NCBI GenBank assembly: GCA_002898015.1
Contig: BDTM01000105.1
Location: 1 to 53,619, forward strand
Length of the DNA: 53,619 bases
Reading direction: 5' to 3'
DNA from: a bacterium BMS3Bbin03
GTDB lineage: Bacteria > Zhuqueibacterota > JdFR-76 > BMS3Abin05
Below, in pieces: positions 11,001 to 17,800 of this stretch (positions within the stretch are counted from its first letter, which is position 1; every line of letters begins with the position of its first letter). The notes beneath the pieces were generated by a model. That model was given only the letters and a program-made list of their open reading frames with translations. It did not search any database and was not told the origin of the DNA. Position numbers and translations under genes: made by a program.

Positions 11001-14000
11001 TATAACTGTCTGGGACGATTATTACGGCCAGATTCCATTGGCATGGGATGCGCCTCCAGGACTTGAACCGCTTAATCCCACGAATATTCCAGAAGCAAAC
11101 GGAACGAATGCCTCTGTTCCCAGAAAGGTTGGAAATAAGAAACGATCTTCCGGTTTTAGCCCGAAGCAGACTCTGGTAAGTTATAAGGTTTACCGAAGCG
11201 AAACGGCCGGCGGACCATACACTTTGATCGCTTCTGACATAAATCGCCAATATTATCGTGATGTTGCAGTTGTGAATGGCCGCACGTATTACTACGTTGT
11301 GAAAGCTGTTTACGACGAAGGTGAAAGTGATTATTCTGTTGAAGTATCCGGAACACCCAATGTCCCCGGCTACTTCTTGCGTTCAGCCTGGGCTCAAACG
11401 CCGCCTGCTCTGGATGGCACAATTGATCCTGCGGAATGGGCAAATGCGGTGAAAGCGGATATTACTTACCCGGGTATGCCAAATCCTGTGACATTATACA
11501 TGATGAATGACGGGACACATCTTTATGTGGCGGTTGATGATAAAAACAATAATTCACTGGGAGATTATGATCAGTTGGGGATTTATTTTGATACGAATCG
11601 AGACCGCGAATGGCCGGAATCTTCACCCAGCGACGAGGGAAACTTCTGGATTGAATATTTAGCAACCGGATCCGAATCGGAATTTCGCGGTTGGTATGGA
11701 CATTGGCCGAACGATCTACACACAGATCCTGCTGTTCCGGCAGATGGTGTTCAGGAAGCAATATCTGCGGCTTCCGGGAATGTCCAATTCGAAATAGCTA
11801 TCGATCTACAGAATAGTAAACTCTCTGGAGCACCGGGCAGCTTATTTGGTTATAGAATGTATGCGCTGGATGCCCAGTCCGGTTTGTTTACAGGATATTG
11901 GCCAACCGAATCTATCTTCAATGCACCCTTCACGTATGGTGATGTGTTGCTTGCGTCTCAACCGAATGCATCCTTAATTCGTGTCAACTGTGGCAGCGGA
12001 AGCGTCACCGATTCGGATGGCAATGTCTGGTCGGGAGATCAACCTTATTCGCCGGGCAGTTGGGGATATACCAGCTCCGGCGGCACTTATTCAACCACAG
12101 CTCCGATCGCCAATACAGATAATGATACCCTATACCAGTCGGAACGGTACGGAATGGACGGGTATCGTTTTGATGTCCCCAATGGCATCTATCAGGTTAC
12201 ATTAGAATTTGCTGAAATTTATTTTAATGCGTCTGGCCAACGTATCTTTGATATCGCTATTGAAAACCAACAAAAAATCGATAACCTTGATATCTATGCC
12301 AGAGTCGGAAAGGACGCCGCACTGAATATGGCTATCGGAATACAGTCAACAGCGCAGATTCTGGTTAGTGATGGCCACTTAGATATCAGTTTTACTGCAT
12401 CAAAAGATAACGCAAAGATTTCTGCCATTGAGGTTAAAAAGATTGGCGCAACAACACCTGTGAATGAGTATCTAGTTAATGCCGGAGGGTCCAAATACAT
12501 CAATTCAACTACGGGAGAAGTCTGGGCAGCAGATAAGCCTTATGTTGCCGGCAGTTGGGGATATGATGGCGGTCATTATTGGCAAACGACGGATCCAATT
12601 TCGGGTACGACCGATGATCCTCTGTTCCAGAGTGAACGTTATGGAATGAATTCGTATAAGTTTGATGTTCCCGATGGAAACTATGATGTTACATTATGCT
12701 TTGCAGAAATCTATTTCAACACTACCGGCAAACGTGTTTTTGACGTGAACGTTGAAGGCAATCTTATCGTAGACGATCTGGATATATTTGCAACAGTCGG
12801 CAAAGATGCGGCCTATTTCGTAAATGTGCCGGGTGTTACGGTTGCGGATGGACAACTAAACATCGATTTTACGGCCGGTGTTGACAATCCAAAAATATCT
12901 GCAATTAAGGTTGTACGCACAAGTGATACACAGCCTCCTTCTCTTAGTGTGGATCCGACAGAACTCAATTTTGGCACAAATAAAACTGAGCTGACATTCC
13001 ATGTTAAAAATGCCGGAGATGTACCTCTGCAATGGAGTGCAATTGAAGATCCAAATAAGATCTGGATTGTGGGTACTTCTCCCAGTACAGGAACGTTAAA
13101 TGCTGGAGAAACGACCGCTGTGATTGTCACAATTTCCAGAGATGGATTAACTCCGGGCAGCTATGCCGGAAATATTACAGTGAATTCAAACGATGGAACG
13201 GCACATGTTTCTATCCTAATGACGGTTGCCGGGCCTCCCTCCGGTCACTATTTGACTCGTGTTAATGTGGGCGGAATTGAATACACAGATACTTCCGGAG
13301 ATATCTGGTCCGCTGATCAGGCATACACATCCGGCGGCTGGGGTTATGAAGGGGGTACACAATGGGCTACAACGCACGCCATTTTCGGAACCGACGACGA
13401 TCCATTGTTCCAAACGGAACGATATGGAATGACCGGCTACAAATTCGATGTGCCCAATGGCGTCTATCGGGTCAAACTTCTCTTTGCGGAAAATTATTGG
13501 GATGCATCCGGCAAGCGTGTATTCTCAGTTGAGATCGAAGGCACAACTGTCCTTAACAACCTGGACATTTATGCTCATGTAGGAAAATATCGTGCCTACA
13601 AGCAGAGTATTGGGGTTATCACTACGGGAATTCAGGTAAATGATGGTCAGTTGAATATTAACTTTTCCGCTACCGTAAATAATGCAAATGTGGACGGGAT
13701 AGAAGTGGCATGGGTATCAGACGAACCGCCGTCACCGCCTACACCCGTTACGGAAGTTCGAATTAATTGTGGCGGTCCTGATTATGTTGATAATAACGCA
13801 AAACTCTGGCAGGCGGATTTCGACTTTATAGGCGGAAAAGCCTGGTCGACGGGCCATGAAATTTCTTCAACAGAGGATGATCCGTTGTATCAATCGGAAC
13901 GATATGGTCAAAATGGCTCAGCGGTTCAGTACAATATTAATATGTCGAATGGCAATTATGTGGTAAAGCTGTTGTTTGCAGAGAACTGGATGAGTAGTAT

Positions 14001-14538
14001 CGAAAGCCGCGTATTTAATGTTGCCATCAACGGAACCACTGTTTTGAATAATTACGATATTTTCATGGAAGCGGGTCAATATGTGGCGACCAGCAAAAGC
14101 TTTCAGATTACCGTAGATAATGGCATATTAAACCTGAGTTTTAATCCTGTCATCCAAAATGCGAAAGTAAACGCGATTGAGGTCATTTCTGTGAGCATGG
14201 CCAAAAAAACCGGTTTCTCGGATAATTTGATTCCGGCGACTTTTGACATGAAGCAAAACTATCCGAATCCATTCAATCCGGATACCCGTATTAGGTATCA
14301 AATATCAGATCGGGCGGAAGTCAATCTGGTCATCTACAATGTAATGGGACGGGAAATAAAACGTCTGGTTGATCATACGGAAAAAGAAGCGGGTTACTAT
14401 GTGGCTTATTGGAATGGTTTGAATAATAATGGAGAACAGGTACCCTCTGGTATGTACTTCTACCAGATTCATATTAAACCGGTCTCAGGGAATGATAAAC
14501 CATTCACTAGAACTTTAAAGATGATAATGATTAAATAA
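5095..14538 (+). CDS. Giant secreted subtilisin-like (S8) protease with repeated Fn3, GATase-like, DOMON/CBM9-like and malectin domains
   Basis: A 3147-residue protein with a signal peptide (about 1-28) and a propeptide region (about 40-150). The S8 catalytic triad is D202 (in DLDTGVD), H257 (in GHGTHTAG) and S410 (in GTSMACPHVAG). After the protease come Fn3-like segments and a domain found three times (about residues 568-803, 1238-1467, 1726-1955), each with an EGGD-x-W-x-x-D-P motif in a flavodoxin/GATase-like pattern. A second GATase-like block (VLLVDDDQG) is at about 1475-1716. DOMON/CBM9-like domains lie at about 945-1137 and 2099-2286, and four malectin-like domains between 2294 and 3032, interrupted by an Ig/BACON-like domain at about 2616-2712. 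The C-terminus has a QNYPNPFNPDTRIRYQ sorting signal. AGGAGG at 5082-5087 fixes the start. It probably binds and cleaves polymers at the cell surface; the substrate is not visible. Confidence 0.88.
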   Translation: MNKYHCKKISILAISLLLTLFFVLPGFAQQRIQMAKAKHSGENFKKNEIIVKFSKKAVKQIKLHARQNAVTTGISSIDQLNTRFSVLSIKRVIPYSPKFEKKHQHYGLTQYYKITFNAPVDVQAAVEAYKLNGNIEKSQLNHLYSLVGMNSTKMIPNDPYFNLMWNLYNTGQDGGTPGDDIHATQAWNFQTGDPSVIVSDLDTGVDINHPDIAPNLWTNPGEIPDNGIDDDGNGYVDDIHGWDFSDNDNNIDDYHGHGTHTAGTIAALGNNTIGVIGVAFNSRIMSCKIFPNAYDDVIAEAFTYAADMGATVSSNSWGGGGQSDLIEDAIDYNISNDGVVVFAAGNDDSSDPTLGYPASYPPVIAVAATDRNDQKAWFSNYGDWVDIAAPGMQILSTYIGSQYAWMDGTSMACPHVAGVAALIRAENPGWTNTQVRSRLEATADNIDAQNPSYAGLLGTGRVNAFKAVYSGTIPNPPENLNAVVSDHNVTLTWNDPTTNIDGSPLTDLTWIRIYQNGVLIDSVAAGTETYLVSGLSNGIYQFQVQAVNTSFIGSELSQPAQAIIGTVEAIIWRPQGVTSVDEVIVRAGEKGMSLSRKDAQKLMDQQLESANEIQQALSDNSIVGLIVSDITSVDLVDYNYLFIVLGYFPAEHMIAAGSDEANAIIDYLTNQNGHVYMEGGDCWFWDPSHGGEDFNSYFKIIPLNDGPYGGAVHNLYGANFADGLNFGYAGANSYMDQLQADESNGGFVVHANDDPSYIAGVGYDGGASGYRTIGTAFEFGGLVDNSINGTKADLMAKYLDFFQNGYASGPYIPPPGTVEALGDYESVVPLYWTAPAGFTPFNPDLGDKTGMAWFGNNETPKQVPNNSDREPKSVLQGYNIYRAESTGGPFTQIATNYTRQYFRDTAVTNGTQYYYVITAVYDNGESSNSMEVSAIPVAGGYVKTAGWATSAPTIDGVINAAEWADATSFTIQVSDVSNPVTVYIKNNADKLYIAVDDKNDMGIDDFDQIGIYFDSNYDHEWPASSPSTEGNFWIYSEDGIAKNQFRGIYGHWPLNLGYDATVIDSYVNQGISANSGNVQYEAEIDLQNSHLQASMGDSLGIYFYSLNNGVDQTTGLWPAEVVWNGPFSYGTVKLGTPAYPVPNAPSDLSASVTGVNVDLSWTDPTTNIDGSPITNGDHVNVYRDGTKIGEAAWGNQSYADAGVANGSHAYYVTAVNANDMESVASNEVSVIVGTISALIWAPPEVTGLNVDPVKKANEKHISVDQVLQMIKNVHINSFNEIKAALAANGVSSMIVSDITAYSLSDYQYVFCVMGMYPNNHLVADGSAEATALTNYLNNGGNLYIEGGDFWYWDPNYGGGYNFGPLFGINALEDGSSDLSTVLGHDFIEGYDFTYSGINSWVDRIEAVNPAILIHSNESPEYGTGVSNNPGTGYKTIGNSFMFGGLDDGSVSSYTKTDLMAKYLNFFGGAPTPPQKVLLVDDDQGEFYQTFYETSLTNLGVDYDVWDYETEGAPPSAATMSGYDALIWLTGDDFMSTITPADTTELQPYLRGGGRLFLTGQDIGFDIGRPTADGPLLTFYNGYLHSVYVQDNVDLGGILGVPGDPIGNDLSFNIFDGDGADNQYFPSEIDPLGSGESSLKYNPDVPLSGGKGYHGNRKKSGTNPNGINSSGTAGVRADTAGYRIVYFAFGFEGIDTQAHRDTVMNRVLTYLKGAAPPPPPPPTADALIWAPMTGTQIPPHTPKELAKMKGISVDQVNKLLGHSLHSENAIKDALEANGKTAIITANIGDYNLSDFTYVFVVLGIYPNNYMITDGSIEASALENYLVNGGRVYMEGGDCWYFDPIVGGHNFGPTFHINALSDGSGDLNNILGFSIAAGMDFAYSGANSYIDHLAPVDTAMVAHFNDDPAYYCGIAYDYQAGSYRTIGTSFEFGGLDDASVGSTTKADLMANYLNFFDNGHAYQPLLQPPQNITVWDDYYGQIPLAWDAPPGLEPLNPTNIPEANGTNASVPRKVGNKKRSSGFSPKQTLVSYKVYRSETAGGPYTLIASDINRQYYRDVAVVNGRTYYYVVKAVYDEGESDYSVEVSGTPNVPGYFLRSAWAQTPPALDGTIDPAEWANAVKADITYPGMPNPVTLYMMNDGTHLYVAVDDKNNNSLGDYDQLGIYFDTNRDREWPESSPSDEGNFWIEYLATGSESEFRGWYGHWPNDLHTDPAVPADGVQEAISAASGNVQFEIAIDLQNSKLSGAPGSLFGYRMYALDAQSGLFTGYWPTESIFNAPFTYGDVLLASQPNASLIRVNCGSGSVTDSDGNVWSGDQPYSPGSWGYTSSGGTYSTTAPIANTDNDTLYQSERYGMDGYRFDVPNGIYQVTLEFAEIYFNASGQRIFDIAIENQQKIDNLDIYARVGKDAALNMAIGIQSTAQILVSDGHLDISFTASKDNAKISAIEVKKIGATTPVNEYLVNAGGSKYINSTTGEVWAADKPYVAGSWGYDGGHYWQTTDPISGTTDDPLFQSERYGMNSYKFDVPDGNYDVTLCFAEIYFNTTGKRVFDVNVEGNLIVDDLDIFATVGKDAAYFVNVPGVTVADGQLNIDFTAGVDNPKISAIKVVRTSDTQPPSLSVDPTELNFGTNKTELTFHVKNAGDVPLQWSAIEDPNKIWIVGTSPSTGTLNAGETTAVIVTISRDGLTPGSYAGNITVNSNDGTAHVSILMTVAGPPSGHYLTRVNVGGIEYTDTSGDIWSADQAYTSGGWGYEGGTQWATTHAIFGTDDDPLFQTERYGMTGYKFDVPNGVYRVKLLFAENYWDASGKRVFSVEIEGTTVLNNLDIYAHVGKYRAYKQSIGVITTGIQVNDGQLNINFSATVNNANVDGIEVAWVSDEPPSPPTPVTEVRINCGGPDYVDNNAKLWQADFDFIGGKAWSTGHEISSTEDDPLYQSERYGQNGSAVQYNINMSNGNYVVKLLFAENWMSSIESRVFNVAINGTTVLNNYDIFMEAGQYVATSKSFQITVDNGILNLSFNPVIQNAKVNAIEVISVSMAKKTGFSDNLIPATFDMKQNYPNPFNPDTRIRYQISDRAEVNLVIYNVMGREIKRLVDHTEKEAGYYVAYWNGLNNNGEQVPSGMYFYQIHIKPVSGNDKPFTRTLKMIMIK
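6510..11950 (+). repeat. Internal modular duplications within the subtilase gene
   Basis: The coding region holds a composite Fn3 / EGGD-domain / Fn3 / DOMON module in at least two full copies (about 6510-8505 and 10260-11950) and a shorter intermediate copy (about 8520-9510) without the DOMON part. The copies are recognisable at protein level, for example LMAKYLDFFQNG, LMAKYLNFFGG and LMANYLNFFDNG at the domain ends and WATSAPTIDGVI against WAQTPPALDGTI at the DOMON starts. They have diverged clearly in DNA, so the duplications are old. Confidence 0.75.
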
Positions 14539-14565
14539 TTTCAATCATCAAAGTTCACGGTTTTA

Positions 14566-14599
14566 AAAGCCGCTCTGTTTTAAACAGGCGGCTTTTTTT
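14566..14599 (+). terminator. Rho-independent terminator of the subtilase gene
   Basis: The inverted repeat AAAGCCGC (14566-14573) / GCGGCTTT (14588-14595) is extended inward by CTGTTT/AAACAG and runs into a T tract to 14599. It lies 28 bases after the stop codon. The structure is strong and correctly placed for the upstream gene. Confidence 0.92.
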
Positions 14600-14848
14600 G
14601 TTTAATGTTAGCAATCACGGGTCAATAGGATAACGGTGATACGGATTTCTGCCGATGTTTAGTCTTATTCACGCTCTTTCCCGATTGCACCATAAATGTG
14701 CAAATATTCCTTGTATTTCGATTATTTTTTTAATAATTTATAAAAAGATTGAATTTAGTGTAAATTATTTTCAAAAAATACTCGATATACTTTAAGGCAT
14801 CATCCAAATTAGAACTAATTTATGTGCAGATAAAAAAGAGTGCGGAAA
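14600..14848 (+). other. Upstream region of the kinase-regulator gene
   Basis: About 250 bases, AT-rich in the second half. It holds one TGCAC-N7-GTGCA inverted repeat (14685-14703, listed separately). I see no clear -35/-10 pair and no GG-N10-GC sigma-54 signature, so the transcription start of the downstream gene is undefined. Confidence 0.4.
14685..14703. promoter_or_regulatory. NtrC-type inverted repeat upstream of the kinase-regulator gene
   Basis: TTGCACCATAAATGTGCAA is a perfect 6-bp inverted repeat with a 7-base spacer. The core TGCAC-N7-GTGCA is the same architecture as the site at 20203-20219 and matches the known NtrC box (TGCAC...GTGCA). It lies about 145 bases before the regulator's start codon. 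That position would suit autoregulation, or control by a genuine NtrC encoded elsewhere. Confidence 0.55.
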
Positions 14849-17800
14849 ATGCTAGTTGATAATCGCTATTTTGTAGAGAAGTCTCTGGGGGAAGGGGGAA
14901 GCGGGAAAGTCTATAAGGTTTTGGATAAAATTTCGGGAGAAATTCAGGCACTGAAGGTGCTGAATCCGGATCAAATTTCTTCCGGTAATCTTGCCCTTTT
15001 TGAAAGAGAATTCTTAAATCTCAAAAAATTATCCCACCCTAATATTATTCGCGTTTACAATTTTGGGTTCTATAAGCGGAATCAGCCGTATTTTACAATG
15101 GATTATATCGACGGCCCTCCCTTAATGAAACTGTTTCAGAAAAATTTTGAACTCAAACTTTTCGTGCAGCATGCGATTGAAATCTGCCTCGCATTGGATT
15201 ATTTGCACGATCAAACGATTATTCATCGAGATTTAAAACCCGCCAATATCCTTCTCAAAAAAGACAAAGACGGACATTACCAGGCGGTGCTGACTGATTT
15301 TGGGATGGCGGACAATTTCCGTATTTCTCATTTTGATCCCAGAGGCGGAAGCCATTTTTATGTGTCCCCTGAAGCGATAAAGGGATGGAAAATCGATCAG
15401 CGTTCGGATTTGTATTCGCTGGGAGTGACACTGTATGAAATTGCTACCGGCCGGAAGCCGTTCTCTGCCGAAACGCCGGTCGATGTTCTAAAACAGCATT
15501 TGCACAAAACGCCTGACGATCCCTCAAATATTCGCACCGAAATACCCTTTGATCTGAGTCGGGTTTTGTTTAAGTTATTGGAAAAGGAGCAGTCGGCCCG
15601 GTACAGTTCGGCTTCGAAAGTGATTCAGGATTTACTGCAATTGTCTCCGGTGGATATTCCGATTCCTCAATTGCAGACGACGGCACAGATTTGGGGTGGT
15701 GGATTTGTCGGCAGAAAAGCCGAATTAAAGGTGTTACAGAATGCGTTTGAGGCGAGTCGAAGCCAGCAAAATTTGCAATTTGTACTGGTCAATGGCGACC
15801 GGGGAATCGGTAAAACCCGTTTGCTCCAGGAATTTTCAACGCAAGTGCAATTGGAAGGCGGAAAGGTATTTTCCCTAAATTCATCCGATACAAAAAAGAT
15901 TCCTTACGGTCTAATTGTTGAAATGATTCGCCAGATTGGTGTTTTTACACCTACAGATGTTGAATTGTCAGAAGACGAAGCGGCCATCTGGCGGTTTATT
16001 TTAACAAGTGAACGGGGGAAAAACATCCCAATTGTTTTTGAAAATAAAGCTCAAATTTTTGATGTTTTCGTTCGCCTGCTGGAGAGATTTACAGCCGCCA
16101 TTCATAAAAATCTAAAGAAGGATGAAACAAGGCTTCCGCTTTTGGTCATTCTGGATGATTTCCAAAGTGCTTCAAAATCCATTCACGAGTTTATCCGGTA
16201 TCTGCTCTACAATGGCTCGTCTATTAAAATACTCCTAACGGGAATTATTGCCCGGGATGTGGTTAATTTACAAAAATTTTATCGAGCATTTCAGTCTGAA
16301 AAAATTTTTCATTGGCTCGATCTGAACGCGCTTAACCAAACCGATTTTCAGGCATTTTTAAGTCAGAAATTTACACGTGTCAGGAATTTTGACGCTTTGG
16401 CGAATGATTTGTGCCGGCAAACTTCCGGAAATCCGCTTTACACCGAATATCTTCTGCAATATTTAATTGATAAACAGGCCATTGTTCGTGAGGGTAACAA
16501 TTGGCTCTGGAAAGGCATGGGGGACGGGCTTGGAATTCCAGGCGCAATAACGGAGCTGTTCAGGTCCCGCTGGGACAAATTAGAACCTGCGGCGCAGTTC
16601 CTGATGCAGGCCATTGTTTTTCACGGCGAAGCGGTACTCTTTAGTTTTTTACAGGCATTTTTCGAAACGGAAAAAGAACAATTTCTGAAAAGTATCGAGC
16701 AACTGCTTGCCAGCGGCCTTATTCTCCGGGAAGTGGTTGATAAAAAGAGCACACTCCGATTGGCACAACAGAGCTGGACGGACTTTGTGGAGGAGATTAC
16801 ACCTCCCGCAAAGGCAAAGTCCATTCATCAACACTGGCTGCATGTAATAGAAGAAAATATTTTGGAAATGTCAAATGACTGGGTCGTTCGTTTGGCCTAT
16901 CATGCTTTAAGAAGTGGAGAGACTGAAAAAGCCAGAAATTATCTTCCGAAAGCGGCAGACTATACGCGTTCGATGTTTGATTTTTCACAAGCCGTCCAGT
17001 TGTACTTAGAATATTTAAAACTCTTATCCCGGGAAGATTTTGAAGAAAGAGAATCAGTACGCGAGAAATTAGCAGATATTTACGAACAGCAGGGAGATTT
17101 TGAGAAAAGCCTGGAGATTATTCAGGATGTTTTAAAGGATTATGAAGTATCAAAATTATCGACCGGAAAAATCTGGGATTGGAAATTTCGAAAAGTAGAT
17201 ATTCTTCAAAAGATGGGAAGAATCGACGATGTCCTAAACTTTCTAACTACACAGCATAAAGCGTGGACTTCCCTTTCCTATAAATGGCACGCAAAAGGTC
17301 ATTTTGAACTGGGCTGGATTTATCGTCTAAAAGGAAACTTTGAAAAAGCACATGAAAATTATGCTTTGGCGCTTGATCTCTTCAAAAAATCGAGTTCGGA
17401 TGCAGATTTGGGTTACACCTATAATCGCATCGGCGTTACCTACCTCATCCAAAATGAGTTAGATGATGCAGAAGAAGCTCTGGTCAAAAGCCTTGAAATT
17501 TTCAATAAAATTTCGCATTTACGAGGGTTAGCTCATGTCCACAACAATCTCGGAATTCTTTATCGTCAGAAAGGCGATAGCGGCCGGGCGCTGAAACATT
17601 ATCAAAATTGCCTGAAAATCAGGCGTGCCACGCGGGATATCAGCTTTTTGCCGCAGGTACTGAACAACCTTGCAAATCTGCAATATTATGAAGGGAAATG
17701 GCGAGAAGCATTCGAGGCCTATCAGGAGGTTTTAAAGGTTTCACAGGGATTGGGACTTTTGGAGACAACGGCCAGCGTTCTGGACAATCTCGGGATGCTC

